A DNA stretch of 64,000 nt from an uncultured Massilia sp. (GCA_946481275.1 CAMLMV010000004.1:1-64000); one strand, 5' to 3'. Counted from the stretch's first letter, positions 36,602-46,440 are shown. The notes: generated from the letters alone by a model not told the origin. A program made the numbers and translations.

Positions 36602-39112
36602 TTATTTGCAGATGTCGCCGGTCACTTTGGGGATCGTCGCGTTCAGCGCGTCCTGGCCCGCGATGACAAAGCCGAGCGAGGCCGTCCCGCCTGGCGCGAT
36701 GTCCTTGTTCCAGCCGCCGCCGTCCGACGCGGTGAACGTCGGCGCGGTGCCCGTCACGCCCCCGTTCCACGCGCTGCCCGATACAAACGTGCCGTCGCTG
36801 TAGGTCCAGGACACCTCCCAGCCATGCAGCGTCTCCGTGCCCTCGTTGGTGATCGAGACGGTGGCGATGCCGCCGCCCGACCAGACGTTGCTGAGCTCGT
36901 ACTTGCATACTGCGGTGGGCGCCGGCTTGACCGGGACTTGCGGCACCACTTGCACGTCGCCGCTCGCGTCGATCTTGCCGTAGGCGATGCCGCGGCCGTT
37001 GGTGGACATGTACACGGTGCCGTAGGTGTTCATGTCGCCGGTCACCCAACCCGAGAGCGCGCCGCCGTACTGGTGGGCGTCGTCGTTGACGCGATCCCAA
37101 TGCGCGCCCATGTCGGTCGAACGCAACAGGCCGCGCGACACGCCCACCGTGCCCCACATGTAAAGGGTCGGATAACTGGCGCCGGGCGCTTCCTTGCCCA
37201 GGCCGAACGAACCGCAGGAGTTGATGCCCCCGACGCTGGTGAACGTGGCGCCGCCGTCGGTCGAGTGCGAGAGGCCCTTCGAACCCAGGCAAGCCCACAG
37301 GTCGCCCTCGATGCCGGGCGTGGCGCGCACGAGCGTGTTGCCGCCGGCCGGCAGGGTGGCCATGACGTTGAACGACACGCCGGCATCGGTACTGGCCAGC
37401 AGCTTGCCCGTGCTGGTGTCGTAGACATAGAACCTGGCCGGGTTGACCCTGTCTGCCACCGGGTAGGCGTCCTTCACGGACAGGCCGGTCACCGGCGTCC
37501 AGTTCGTGCCGAAGTCGGTCGAACGGTAGGTGGTGGCCGAGCCTTGCGGGCTGTGCAGCAGCACGGCGCCGTCGGCCGACAGGGCCAGTCTGCCGTACGT
37601 GCCGTTCATGGACGGCGCCTTCTGCCAGCTCGCGCCCATATTGGTCGAGACGTACATGGCGCTGCTACCCACCCGCGCCATCACCTGCGTTGCCAGCGGC
37701 GCGATCGCCAGGCCGCTCGTGCTGCCCATCGACGGCGAGTGACGCTGACCGTACTGGGCCGGATCGGTGTGGATGAACCCGTCGAAGTCGCCGACGACGG
37801 ACACCAGCGGTCCGCCCGGGATGCTTTCGGCGGAATAGGCACCGGTCTCTTCCATGCCGTGCACGTCGAACTTCCAGGTGCTGACCGGGGCATCCAGATC
37901 GGTCGTCTTGTACAGGCCGGCGCCGGAAATGACCCACGCCGTCTTCGGATCGAACGGGTCGAACTCGACGTCGCCGGCCCAGTGGATCGACACGTCGCGG
38001 ATCCAGTCGACGCCGTTCGGGTCGATCGTCAGGCCACGGTCTTCGTTCAGGTCGGTCCAGCTGCGGCCCGCGTCGTAGGAAGTGAAGATGTGATCGCCAT
38101 TGCTGGAACGGCCCTTCTCCACCAGCCAGTACATGTTGATGGTCGAGGCGATCAGGTGCTTGGGATTGCCCGGGTCGACGCTGATGCCGCCGAATGCGTT
38201 GAAGTTCATGCCCGCCGGCGTGATGTTGGTCCAGGCGCCGCCGACCGTGTTGTATTCCCAGATCTGGCCCTTGTTCATCGGCTCGCTGTCGCCCAGGTTA
38301 TGCGGTCCGGCGCCGTTGGCGTAGGTCAGGTACAGGCGACCCTTGGACGTCATCGCCGCACGCTGCGGCATCAGGCTCGTCGGCGCACCCGCGACCGGCG
38401 CGAAGGTCACGCCGCCGTCCTTGCTCATGTACAGGTTCGGGCCCACCGAGCCGAAGCGCGACACGCCGACGAAGATGCGCTTGGCCGTGCCGCCGCTGAC
38501 GCTGGTCGGATCGAGCAGCACGAAGCTGATGCCGTTGCCGTTCGCGGTCTCGTTGACGTTCAGGCCATTCAGGCGGGTCCAGGTCTTGCCCGAGTCGACG
38601 CTCTTGAACAGGCCATTGGCGCGCGTGCCGACGTACAGCACGTTGCTCGAGCCCGGGTCGACCTGGAGGCGCTCGCCATTCTGGCGGCCCATGCCATTCC
38701 CGTGGGCCTTGAACTTGGCCGTCACGTCGACCAGGTCGAAATGCTGGCCATAGTCGGTCGAACGCATGATCACGGTCTTGCCGTTGCTGAAGTAGCTGGT
38801 ACCCGCCAGCATGTAGACGGTCCCAGGATTGCGCGGGTCGACCGCGATCGACTCGACGCCCATCAGGCCGGTATCGCTCTCGCTGAGCCAGTCCGTCAGC
38901 GGGATCCAGCGTTCATTGAAGCCATCCCAGCGGTATGAACCGCCCACGTCGGTGCGGGCATAGACCACACCACGCTCGAGTTTGCTGGGAACGACGCCGG
39001 TGACAAAACCGCCGCTGCCCATTGCAACGTTATCCCAGCGGTATGTCTCGGCGTTCGCGCCCAGCGAGAACAGCAGGCCCAGCGTCAGGGCCAACGTCTT
39101 TTTCAGTTGCAT
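36602..39112 (-). CDS. GH74-type xyloglucanase-like hydrolase with C-terminal CBM2
   Basis: 836 aa secreted enzyme. Signal peptide ends near GANA. Residues about 22-720 hold BNR/sialidase-type repeats of a double seven-bladed propeller: VYARTDVGGSYRWD, SVDSGKTWTRL, IFTSYDAGRSWTDL, TNMGASWQKA. The RTDVGG segment and the SVVGDFDGFIHTD segment match where GH74 catalytic aspartates are expected. The last ~100 residues form a family 2 carbohydrate-binding module (NVWSGGGIATVSITNEGTE, LHGWEVSW) with a terminal Cys pair. It probably degrades xyloglucan or cellulose-linked glucan; exact specificity unknown. ATG 39112 has GGAG at the better distance; 39115 is possible. Confidence 0.88.
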   Translation of the reverse strand: MQLKKTLALTLGLLFSLGANAETYRWDNVAMGSGGFVTGVVPSKLERGVVYARTDVGGSYRWDGFNERWIPLTDWLSESDTGLMGVESIAVDPRNPGTVYMLAGTSYFSNGKTVIMRSTDYGQHFDLVDVTAKFKAHGNGMGRQNGERLQVDPGSSNVLYVGTRANGLFKSVDSGKTWTRLNGLNVNETANGNGISFVLLDPTSVSGGTAKRIFVGVSRFGSVGPNLYMSKDGGVTFAPVAGAPTSLMPQRAAMTSKGRLYLTYANGAGPHNLGDSEPMNKGQIWEYNTVGGAWTNITPAGMNFNAFGGISVDPGNPKHLIASTINMYWLVEKGRSSNGDHIFTSYDAGRSWTDLNEDRGLTIDPNGVDWIRDVSIHWAGDVEFDPFDPKTAWVISGAGLYKTTDLDAPVSTWKFDVHGMEETGAYSAESIPGGPLVSVVGDFDGFIHTDPAQYGQRHSPSMGSTSGLAIAPLATQVMARVGSSAMYVSTNMGASWQKAPSMNGTYGRLALSADGAVLLHSPQGSATTYRSTDFGTNWTPVTGLSVKDAYPVADRVNPARFYVYDTSTGKLLASTDAGVSFNVMATLPAGGNTLVRATPGIEGDLWACLGSKGLSHSTDGGATFTSVGGINSCGSFGLGKEAPGASYPTLYMWGTVGVSRGLLRSTDMGAHWDRVNDDAHQYGGALSGWVTGDMNTYGTVYMSTNGRGIAYGKIDASGDVQVVPQVPVKPAPTAVCKYELSNVWSGGGIATVSITNEGTETLHGWEVSWTYSDGTFVSGSAWNGGVTGTAPTFTASDGGGWNKDIAPGGTASLGFVIAGQDALNATIPKVTGDICK

Positions 39113-39311
39113 CATCGTCTCCGTATCGTTCGAAAGGCTCCGGCGGCTTTCCATCGCCTGCGTGAAAGCGGCACGGTAACCGTAGTGGATCGAACAATTG
39201 TGTATGCACGAGACGATCGTTAATAGTCCATTAATCATTAATCTGACTAACGAAATATCATATCATTTCCGCAAGGAAATTTGACGCGGGGGCCCCGGCC
39301 GTGTCGCGTCC

Positions 39312-40382
39312 CTAGACGCCGTCGCCGTTCTGCCTGACGATCGGATCCTTCGTGTGGGTCCACCCGCTCATCAGCGAGTACCCGACCGCGAGCAAGGTCG
39401 GCCCGATGAACATGCCGACGAAGCCGAATGCGATCACGCCGCCCAGCACGCCGAGGAGCGTGAGCAGGAACGGCAGGCTGGAACCGCGGCTGATCAGCAT
39501 CGGGCGCACGACGTTGTCGACGCCGCTGATCAGGAAGAAGCCCCACACGAGCATGAAGATGGCCCATCCGGTCTCGCCCTGCGCGAACAGCCACACGGCC
39601 GCCCCGCCCCACACGATCGGCGGCCCGACGGGGATCAGGGACGACACGAACACGAGCACCGACAGCAGCGGCACCGCGGGCACGCCCGCGATGAAAAATC
39701 CCAGCGCCGCGACGAGCGCCTGCGCCAGCGCCGTGCCGAGCAGGCCGTACATCACGCCGCGCACGGTCTGGCTGACGATTTCCGCGACGGATTCCGCCTC
39801 CTCGTCCATGATCCGGTGCATGGCGGCCTTGATGACGGCCATCAGCGCTTCGCCGTCGCGGTAAAAGAAGAAGCTGACGAATGCCGCGAGGCTCATCTGC
39901 GCGACACCCGCCCCCAGCATGATCCCGCCGGACAGCAGCGCGTGGCGCGCCGGTTCGACCATGCGCCGCGCGAGTTCCATCATGCGGTCGCGGCTGGCGA
40001 CCAGTTGGCGCAGGTAGTTGTCGAGCTGGTCGCCGACGAGCGGGATGTCGCGGATCCATGCGGGCGGCAGCAGCTCGCCGTGGTTCAGCGCGGCGCGGAT
40101 CTGGTCGAACGACGACGCGACGTTGTCCGCGAGGTTGTAGGCGACGAGCGCCAGCGGGATGATCACGAGCAGCGTCAGGGAGAGCGTCATCGTCAGCGCG
40201 GTGAGCGTGCGCCGGCCGCGCAGGCGCAGCAGCAGGCGCTGGTACAGCGGCCAGGACGAGATGACGACGGCGGCCGCGAACAGGATCGCGGCCAGGAAGG
40301 GTTGCAGGACGTAGAGGCAGCCGAGCGTCAGCAGAATGACCACGCCGGCGCGCGTGTAGTTTCTACCTGGTCGTTTGTCCAT
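39312..40382 (-). CDS. AI-2E family transporter / PerM-like permease
   Basis: 356 aa membrane protein with about eight helices: a pair at the N-terminus (VVILLTLGCLYVLQPFLAAI, AAAVVISSWPLY), one near 65-85, a large loop, then helices about 155-180, 208-330. The late motif FISGVDNVVRPMLISRGS is typical of the family. Some members export autoinducer-2 or act as Na+/H+ exchangers; not resolved here. Confidence 0.85.
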   Translation of the reverse strand: MDKRPGRNYTRAGVVILLTLGCLYVLQPFLAAILFAAAVVISSWPLYQRLLLRLRGRRTLTALTMTLSLTLLVIIPLALVAYNLADNVASSFDQIRAALNHGELLPPAWIRDIPLVGDQLDNYLRQLVASRDRMMELARRMVEPARHALLSGGIMLGAGVAQMSLAAFVSFFFYRDGEALMAVIKAAMHRIMDEEAESVAEIVSQTVRGVMYGLLGTALAQALVAALGFFIAGVPAVPLLSVLVFVSSLIPVGPPIVWGGAAVWLFAQGETGWAIFMLVWGFFLISGVDNVVRPMLISRGSSLPFLLTLLGVLGGVIAFGFVGMFIGPTLLAVGYSLMSGWTHTKDPIVRQNGDGV

Positions 40383-40410
40383 TCAACCTGATCATCGGGT
40401 GTTTACGATG

Positions 40411-41013
40411 TCAGGATAATAACTCACGGAGGTCGTGCACGATAGGATCGGGGCCCTGGCCGTGGCGGATGAACAGGCGCAGGCGGCCGTCGCGGTCGAA
40501 GACGTAGCTGCCGGCCGTGTGGTCGATCGTGTAGCTGCCCGGGTCCGTGCCCGGCACCTTCGAATAGAACACCTTGAATTCCTTGGCCGTCTTCGCCGTC
40601 TGGTCGAGCGTGCCGCGCAGGCCGAGGAAGCGCTTGTCGAACGCGGGCACGTAGTTGGCCAGCAGTTCCTGCGTGTCGCGCTCGGGGTCGAGGGTGATGA
40701 ACAGCACCTGCACCTGGTCGGCCAGCGGCCCCAGTTTCTGCATCACGGTGGCCATCTCCGCCATCGTGGTCGGGCACACGTCCGGGCACTGCGTGTAGCC
40801 GAAGAAGACGACGACGGCCTTGCCCTTGAAGTCGGCCAGCGTGCGCGGCTTGCCCGTGTGGTCGGTCAGCGTAAAACCTTTTGCGTAATCGAGGCCGGTG
40901 ACGTCCGTGTTCTGGAACGATTCCTTCTGCTTGCCCGGCAGCTTGTCGCATGCGGCGATGGAGACGGTCAGCGCGCAGGCGGCGACGAGGACGGGCAGCA
41001 GTTTTTTCATCAT
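40411..41013 (-). CDS. Sco1/SenC copper chaperone lipoprotein
   Basis: 200 aa; assembles the CuA site of cytochrome oxidase. Lipobox SIAAC (Cys22), so it is anchored facing the periplasm. The thioredoxin fold has copper ligands in GYTQCPDVCPTTM and His in IDHTAGSYVFDRDG. The start at 41013 overlaps the last base of the ctaB stop. Last gene of the haem A/copper assembly string. Confidence 0.93.
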   Translation of the reverse strand: MMKKLLPVLVAACALTVSIAACDKLPGKQKESFQNTDVTGLDYAKGFTLTDHTGKPRTLADFKGKAVVVFFGYTQCPDVCPTTMAEMATVMQKLGPLADQVQVLFITLDPERDTQELLANYVPAFDKRFLGLRGTLDQTAKTAKEFKVFYSKVPGTDPGSYTIDHTAGSYVFDRDGRLRLFIRHGQGPDPIVHDLRELLS

Positions 41014-41918
41014 CAGATCGGCAGGTAGTGTTTCACGTAGTGGTCGACGAGCAGCGCGGCGAACAGCAGCGACAGGTAGACGATGGACCAGGCGAACGCC
41101 TTGCGCGCGACCTGGTCGCTGTAGTGCTTGTGGATCATCCAGCCGTAGCGCAGGAAGACCGCGTTCAGGACGATGGCCGCCGCGAGGTACACGACGCCGC
41201 TCATGCCGACGGCGAACGGGAACAGCGTGCAGGCCGCCAGCGCGACGGAGTACAGCCACACCTGCTGGCCCGTGTACTGCATGCCGTGCGTGACGGGCAG
41301 CATCGGCAGGCCGGAACGCACGTAGTCGTCGCGGCGGTACATGGCGAGGGCCCAGAAATGCGGCGGGGTCCAGACGAAGATGATCAATACGAGCAGCCAG
41401 GCCTGCATCGGCACTTCGCCCGCGACGGCGGCCCAGCCGAGGGCCGGCGGCATCGCGCCCGACAGGCCGCCGATGACGATGTTCTGCGGCGTGTTCGGTT
41501 TCAGCAGGACCGTGTAGATCAGCGCATAGCCGACGAAGGTGACGAACGTGAGCCACATCGTCAGCGGATTGACCATCGTGTACAGGATGCCCATGCCGGC
41601 ACCGCCGATGATGGCGGAAAAGATCAGGACCTGCGTGGTCGACAGCTCGCCCATTGCGGTGGCGCGGCGGGCCGTGCGGGCCATGCGGGCGTCGACTTCC
41701 GCCTCGATCAGGCAGTTGACGGCGAACGCGGCGCCGGCCAGCAGCCAGATGCCGACCGTGCCCCAGGCGAGCACGTGCCAGCCCGGAAAACCGTCGGTGG
41801 CGAGGAACATGCCGATCACGGCGCAGAAGACGGCCAGCTGCGTGACGCGCGGCTTGGTCAGCGCCCAGTACTGGGCAACGCGGCTGGGCGGTTTGTGGAT
41901 GGCGGTTTGCGTAATCAT
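41013..41918 (-). CDS. ctaB: Protohaem IX farnesyltransferase (haem O synthase)
   Basis: 301 aa UbiA-superfamily membrane prenyltransferase that adds farnesyl to haem b. Motifs: [17 protein letters not shown], the Asp-rich [35 protein letters not shown] with a second acidic cluster. Nine hydrophobic segments. Overlaps ctaA by four bases. Confidence 0.95.
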   Translation of the reverse strand: MITQTAIHKPPSRVAQYWALTKPRVTQLAVFCAVIGMFLATDGFPGWHVLAWGTVGIWLLAGAAFAVNCLIEAEVDARMARTARRATAMGELSTTQVLIFSAIIGGAGMGILYTMVNPLTMWLTFVTFVGYALIYTVLLKPNTPQNIVIGGLSGAMPPALGWAAVAGEVPMQAWLLVLIIFVWTPPHFWALAMYRRDDYVRSGLPMLPVTHGMQYTGQQVWLYSVALAACTLFPFAVGMSGVVYLAAAIVLNAVFLRYGWMIHKHYSDQVARKAFAWSIVYLSLLFAALLVDHYVKHYLPI

Positions 41919-43072
41919 GGGTGGCTCGCGGACGTCGCCGCCTCACGTCGTGGACTGCGCAGCGCCAGCTCGAGTTGATACTGTACCTTGTAGTTTAACA
42001 TGGTCACCAGAAGGACGAGGCCAGCCGCCCCCGCGTTGTGGAGCACCGCAATCGGCAACGGGAAGTTCAGGAACACCGTCGCGATGCCCGTCGTTGCCTG
42101 GGCGACAAGCACCAGCACGAGGTTGCGCGCCGTCCCGTGCAGGCCCGGCAGACGCCACGCGCGCCACGCCGTATAGCCCAGTACGAGCACGACGACGAGC
42201 GCGAAGTTGCGGTGCACCCAGTGGATCGCCGTCAGCGCCGAGAACGGCAGATAGTGTCCGGCCGCCGTCTTGCCCAGCTCGCGCCACAAGGTGAAGCCAT
42301 GTTGCCAATCCATCTCTGGGACAATTTGTCCATTACAAAGGGGGAAATCGCTGCACGCCAGTGTCGCGTAATTGGTACTCACCCACCCGCCCAATGCCAG
42401 TTGGACAAGCAGGACGGCGCCCGACAGCCAGGCCAGCGGACGCAGCTTGCGCAATACGGGCGCCGGAACGGCCGGCGGCCTGGCCAGCAGGTTGTCCTCG
42501 CGCCCGGCCAGCCACACGGCCAGCGCCAGCAGGGTCAGGCCGAACAGCAGGTGCAGGGTGACGATGACCGGCTGCAGCTTCAGGGTGACGGTCCACGCGC
42601 CGAACGCGCCCTGCACGCACACCCACACGAACAGGAGGGTCGGCAGCGCGGGCCCGTGCGCCGGCCGCGCGCCGCGTGCCCGTGCCTTGCGCCATTCCAG
42701 CCACGACGCGACCATCAGGCCGATGATCAGGAAGCCGATCCCCATCGCGAGGAAGCGGTGGATCATCTCGATCCACGCTTTCACTTTCGTCACGGGACCG
42801 GTGGGCATCAGCGCCTCGGCCGCGGCGATGTGTTCATGCGCGAGGAACGGGTTCGCTTCGCCGTAGCAGCCGGGCCAGTCCGGGCAGCCGAGACCCGAGT
42901 CGGTCAGGCGCGTAAAACCGCCGAACACGATCAGGTCGAACGTGAAGAACGCGATCACCCACGCGAGCTTGCGGTATTTGTGGGTGCCTGTCGCCGTCCA
43001 GACGAGCGCGAGCGGCACGCTGGCCGCCAGGATGCCGGTCAGGGCCAGCAGGATGAAATTCGTAACGTCCAT
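41915..43072 (-). CDS. ctaA: Haem A synthase, COX15/CtaA family
   Basis: 385 aa membrane protein that oxidises haem O to haem A. Eight helices; conserved haem-ligand regions in [22 protein letters not shown] and [12 protein letters not shown], plus LHLLFG and [10 protein letters not shown] in the second half. A Cys pair in [11 protein letters not shown] is present. Coupled to ctaB. Confidence 0.94.
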   Translation of the reverse strand: MDVTNFILLALTGILAASVPLALVWTATGTHKYRKLAWVIAFFTFDLIVFGGFTRLTDSGLGCPDWPGCYGEANPFLAHEHIAAAEALMPTGPVTKVKAWIEMIHRFLAMGIGFLIIGLMVASWLEWRKARARGARPAHGPALPTLLFVWVCVQGAFGAWTVTLKLQPVIVTLHLLFGLTLLALAVWLAGREDNLLARPPAVPAPVLRKLRPLAWLSGAVLLVQLALGGWVSTNYATLACSDFPLCNGQIVPEMDWQHGFTLWRELGKTAAGHYLPFSALTAIHWVHRNFALVVVLVLGYTAWRAWRLPGLHGTARNLVLVLVAQATTGIATVFLNFPLPIAVLHNAGAAGLVLLVTMLNYKVQYQLELALRSPRREAATSASHP

Positions 43073-43078
43073 AACGCT

Positions 43079-43708
43079 TTACCCGACGGCCGACGCCTTC
43101 AACAGCTTGTAGATGTCCTTGTACACCTTGCGCACTTCCTGCAGCTGCGGATCCTTCGGGAAGCGCATCATCAAATGGCCCAGCGGGTCGATCAGGTAGA
43201 TGTGGTCGGCCGGCGTCGTACCGTTATCGGTCGGCAGCCATTGCGTCACCGTCGCGGCGTCCGCGCGCAGCATGTGCGTGCCGTCGTATTCGCGGATGAT
43301 CAGCGTGTCCAGCGGTTCCTGGTCGGTGATGAGCCAGACGCGCTCGATGCGATCGGCTTCCTTCCCCTGCATCAGGCGCAGCTGGCGCAGCGCGAACAAC
43401 TGCTTCTGGCATACGTCCGGGCATGCGCCCGACCCGACCATCAGCATGACCCACTTGCCCTTGAACTGTTCCAGTGCCTGCGGGCGGCCGTCCAGCGTGG
43501 TCGTCGCCATCGCGGGGACCGGGTGGGCGCGCTGGTCGATCAGGGTGCCGTAGTTGTTGCGCTTTTCGGGCTTGATGACGTAATAGGTGAAGTACGACGC
43601 GATCATCGGCGATGCGCACACGAGCAGCACCAGCCACAGCATCCAGCGGCCGCGCTTGCGGGCGCGCTTCGGGTCGATTGCCGGTTCAGCCAGCTTGTTT
43701 GGTTCCAC
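43079..43708 (-). CDS. Membrane-anchored Sco-like cytochrome oxidase assembly protein
   Basis: 209 aa: an N-terminal cytoplasmic tail rich in basic residues, one transmembrane helix (WMLWLVLLVCASPMIASYF, about 22-40), then a thioredoxin-like domain. It keeps the Sco copper motif (GSGACPDVCQKQ) and the distal His (PADHIYLIDPLG), so a second copper-handling assembly factor is likely. Such proteins are common between SURF1 and ctaA in betaproteobacteria but are usually left unnamed. Its start overlaps the SURF1 end by 23 bp. Confidence 0.75.
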   Translation of the reverse strand: MEPNKLAEPAIDPKRARKRGRWMLWLVLLVCASPMIASYFTYYVIKPEKRNNYGTLIDQRAHPVPAMATTTLDGRPQALEQFKGKWVMLMVGSGACPDVCQKQLFALRQLRLMQGKEADRIERVWLITDQEPLDTLIIREYDGTHMLRADAATVTQWLPTDNGTTPADHIYLIDPLGHLMMRFPKDPQLQEVRKVYKDIYKLLKASAVG

Positions 43709-44408
43709 TTCGAAATCCTGTTATCACAAAAAATAGAAAGGCCATCGCGGCCAGCGCATACCACTGGAATGCGTAGCCCTTGTTGCGGTCGACGTCGACC
43801 GCGGGGGCCGGCCATTTGCGGGCGAGGTCGGAGCCGTCCGGGCTCGTCTGCTCCACCAGAACGGGCAAGGTGCGCAGGCCGCTGGCCTGGGCGAAGCCGG
43901 CCGGGTCGACGTTCTGGACGATGGCGCCGGGCCGGGGCGGCGGCGCCTTGCCGAGTTCCATCACGCGCGCCGGATGCAGCACGGCCAATCCTTCGATGGT
44001 CGTGCGGCCGCTCGGCGTCGGGACGTGCGGCACGCGGTCGTGCACGGCCGGATCGCGCGGGACCCAGCCGCGCGCGACGAGGACAACGTCGCCGCCACCC
44101 GCTATTTTAAACGGCATCAGCACAATGAATCCGGAGCGGCCTTCGAACGGGCGATTGTCGAGGAACAGCGGCCAGTTGGGGACGAATTCCCCGGTCACAA
44201 TGACACGGCGATATTCGACAGCAGCGGGATCGACCGGCTTCCCGTCCAGCACGAGCGGCGGCAAGGCGGCGCGCTGCGTGAGCCGGGCTTGCAATGTGGT
44301 CTTCTCCGCCGCGCGGCGCACCTGCCAGTTGCCGAGCAGGATGCCGACCGCGACCAGCACGAGTGTCGCAACAAAAGGAATGGTTCGGAAACGGAAGCGC
44401 AGTCGCAT
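43686..44408 (-). CDS. SURF1-family cytochrome oxidase assembly protein
   Basis: 240 aa with two terminal membrane helices (about 8-26 and 215-233) around a periplasmic domain. Conserved motifs: GNWQVRRAAEK, YRRVIVTGEFVP, LDNRPFEGRSGFIVLMP, VLVARGWVPRD, and YAFQWYALAAMAF near the end. SURF1/Shy1 helps insert haem A into subunit I. The start at 44408 gives the normal length. Confidence 0.92.
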   Translation of the reverse strand: MRLRFRFRTIPFVATLVLVAVGILLGNWQVRRAAEKTTLQARLTQRAALPPLVLDGKPVDPAAVEYRRVIVTGEFVPNWPLFLDNRPFEGRSGFIVLMPFKIAGGGDVVLVARGWVPRDPAVHDRVPHVPTPSGRTTIEGLAVLHPARVMELGKAPPPRPGAIVQNVDPAGFAQASGLRTLPVLVEQTSPDGSDLARKWPAPAVDVDRNKGYAFQWYALAAMAFLFFVITGFRSGTKQAG

Positions 44409-44449
44409 ACAATGATCGTACAACCAAAACAACTCTCTACCGGCCGCCC

Positions 44450-44650
44450 ATGAAAACCGTCGTCGCCATCGCCTTCGTGCTCATCATCGGCAGCCTCGCC
44501 TCCGCCCTCTTCTTCCTGATGCGCGACAAGGGCCGCAGCAACCGCACCGTGCAGGCGCTGGCGATGCGGGTCGGGCTGTCGATCACGCTGTTCCTGTTGG
44601 TGCTGTTCTCGTACAAGATGGGGTGGATCCAGCCTAAAGGACTGCACTAA
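44450..44650 (+). CDS. DUF2909 twin-transmembrane protein
   Basis: 66 aa: two hydrophobic helices (VVAIAFVLIIGSLASALFFL and LSITLFLLVLFSYKMGWIQP) joined by a basic loop. It is divergent from SURF1 and convergent with ctaE, a place it keeps in many betaproteobacterial cox clusters. Function unknown. Confidence 0.85.
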   Translation: MKTVVAIAFVLIIGSLASALFFLMRDKGRSNRTVQALAMRVGLSITLFLLVLFSYKMGWIQPKGLH

Positions 44651-44656
44651 CAAAAA

Positions 44657-44684
44657 CGTCGTTCCCGCGCAGGCGGGAACGACG
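44657..44684 (-). terminator. Terminator hairpin (REP-like) between ctaE and the DUF2909 gene
   Basis: CGTCGTTCCCGC-GCAG-GCGGGAACGACG, a perfect 12-bp stem. On the minus strand TTTTTG follows it, so it terminates the cox operon branch ending in ctaE. The GTTCCCGC...GCGGGAAC core is a common dispersed REP-type sequence in such genomes. Confidence 0.85.
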
Positions 44685-44702
44685 GTTTCGAAGCTGCCTT
44701 GA

Positions 44703-45560
44703 TTACAGCCAGTACACGACGACGTACAGGCCCAGCCACACGACGTCGACGAAGTGCCAGTACCACGCCGCACCTTCGAACGCGAAGTGGTGTTCCGGCG
44801 TGAAGTGGCCGCGCAGCAGACGGTACAGCACGACGGACAGCATGATCGCGCCCATCGTCACGTGGAAGCCGTGGAAGCCCGTGAGCATGAAGAAGGTCGA
44901 GCCGTAGATGCCCGAGGTCAGCTTCAGGTTCAGTTCGCTGTACGCGTGGTGGTATTCATACGCCTGGAAGCCCATGAAGATGGCGCCCAGCAGGATCGTC
45001 GCGAACAGGAACAGCGCGGTGCGGGCACGGTGGCCGGCGCGCAGGGCGTGGTGGGCGATCGTCAGGGTCACGCCCGAGGTCAGCAGCAGCGCCGTGTTGA
45101 TGGTCGGGATCGGGAACGGGCCCATGGTGCTGAACTGCTCCACGGTGCCGGCCGGGCCGACGTTGCCCCAGTGGCCCGAATAATCCGGCCAGATAACCTT
45201 GTGGTCGAGGTCGGACAGCCACGGCATCGAAATCGCACGTGCGTAGAACAGCGCGCCGAAGAAGGCGCCGAAGAACATCACCTCGGAAAAGATGAACCAG
45301 CTCATCGACCAGCGGTAAGACAGGTCGATGCGCTCGCCGTACTTGCCGGATTCCGACTCGCCGATGGCGTCGCCGAACCAGTTATAGAGCACGATCAGCA
45401 TCGCGACGATGCCGGCGGTGCACACGCCGGGTCCCCAGGCGGTGCCGTTGACCCAGCCGGAAGCGCCGGCCATCGTGACCAGCATCGAGATGCCGGCAGC
45501 CATCGGCCAGCGCGATGGGCCGGGGATGAAATAGTACGGCGCGGAATGGGGCGAACTCAT
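44703..45560 (-). CDS. ctaE: Cytochrome c oxidase subunit III
   Basis: 285 aa, seven helices. Recognised by YYFIPGPSRWPM at the start, MSWFIFSEVMFFGAFFGALF with the conserved Glu, FQAYEYHHAYSEL, YGSTFFMLTGFHGFHVTMGA and the C-terminal WYWHFVDVVWLGLY. The start at 45560 has GGAG upstream. Stabilises subunits I and II. Confidence 0.97.
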   Translation of the reverse strand: MSSPHSAPYYFIPGPSRWPMAAGISMLVTMAGASGWVNGTAWGPGVCTAGIVAMLIVLYNWFGDAIGESESGKYGERIDLSYRWSMSWFIFSEVMFFGAFFGALFYARAISMPWLSDLDHKVIWPDYSGHWGNVGPAGTVEQFSTMGPFPIPTINTALLLTSGVTLTIAHHALRAGHRARTALFLFATILLGAIFMGFQAYEYHHAYSELNLKLTSGIYGSTFFMLTGFHGFHVTMGAIMLSVVLYRLLRGHFTPEHHFAFEGAAWYWHFVDVVWLGLYVVVYWL

Positions 45561-45633
45561 GTATATCTCCTCAATCAAGCATTGTGTCGAATTTCGGGTA
45601 CTGCGCTTCCCTGCCTTCGTGTTGCTGTGTGTT

Positions 45634-45855
45634 TTAACTTTTTGCAACGACCATGCGCACGATGAACACCAGGATGCCGATGAACAGCGCCACCCCGATC
45701 AGCCCGCCCACGATCACGTGGATCGGGTTCAGGTTGGCCGCGTCGTGCTCGTAGTCGCGGCGCTTGCGTACGCCGAAGAACGACCAGAACACGGCCTTCA
45801 TCGTGGCGCCGAACGACGCGGTTTTTACGGGTTCGCGTGGATCGTCGCTGGCCAT
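45634..45855 (-). CDS. DUF2970 small membrane protein
   Basis: 73 aa: SFGATMKAVFWSFFGVRKRRDYE is the DUF2970 core, then a single helix VIVGGLIGVALFIGILVFIV. Between ctaG and ctaE in betaproteobacterial cox operons; probable oxidase accessory, role unknown. Its start codon shares one base with the ctaG stop. Confidence 0.88.
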   Translation of the reverse strand: MASDDPREPVKTASFGATMKAVFWSFFGVRKRRDYEHDAANLNPIHVIVGGLIGVALFIGILVFIVRMVVAKS

Positions 45856-46433
45856 TATTGTTGCGCCGTCACGGCGCCACCGATTTCAAAGAACGTGTAC
45901 GACAGCGTGATGTTCTTCACTTCACGCGGCAGCTTCGGGTCGATGAAGAACACGACCGGCATCTGGCGCGCCTCGTGCGGTTTCAGCACCTGCTCCTTGA
46001 AGCAGAAGCACTCGACCTTCTTAAAATGCGGCGTCGCGGACTGCGGCGCATAACTCGGGATGGCTTGCGCCTTCACCGTGCGGCCCTGCGTGTTCACGAC
46101 TTCGTAGACGACGGTCGCCATCTCGCCCGGGTGCACGTCGATGCTGCGCTGCGTCGGGCGGAAGCGCCACGGGCCCTGGGCGTTGCCGTCCAGTTCCACG
46201 GTGATCGTGCGCGTCTTGTCGACCTGGCTGTTCACCGGGGCCGCGACCGTGCCGTCCTTCTGCGTGAGCACGTTGATGCCGAGCGCCTCGCACACCTGGC
46301 GGTAGATCGGCACCAATGCGTAGCCGAAGCCGAACATGATGCCGGCGACCACCACCAGCTTGATCAGCGTGGTCCGGTTCAGACGCAGGCGGCCACTCTC
46401 TTCGTGGCGGCCTGCATTCGTTTCCGCTTGCAT
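45855..46433 (-). CDS. ctaG: Cytochrome c oxidase assembly protein CtaG/Cox11
   Basis: 192 aa. One N-terminal helix (LIKLVVVAGIMFGFGYALVP) and a periplasmic immunoglobulin-like domain that delivers CuB to subunit I. The copper motif is VECFCFKEQVL, with the Cox11 motif MPVVFFIDPKLP. Complete. Confidence 0.95.
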   Translation of the reverse strand: MQAETNAGRHEESGRLRLNRTTLIKLVVVAGIMFGFGYALVPIYRQVCEALGINVLTQKDGTVAAPVNSQVDKTRTITVELDGNAQGPWRFRPTQRSIDVHPGEMATVVYEVVNTQGRTVKAQAIPSYAPQSATPHFKKVECFCFKEQVLKPHEARQMPVVFFIDPKLPREVKNITLSYTFFEIGGAVTAQQ

Positions 46434-46440
46434 GACAACC

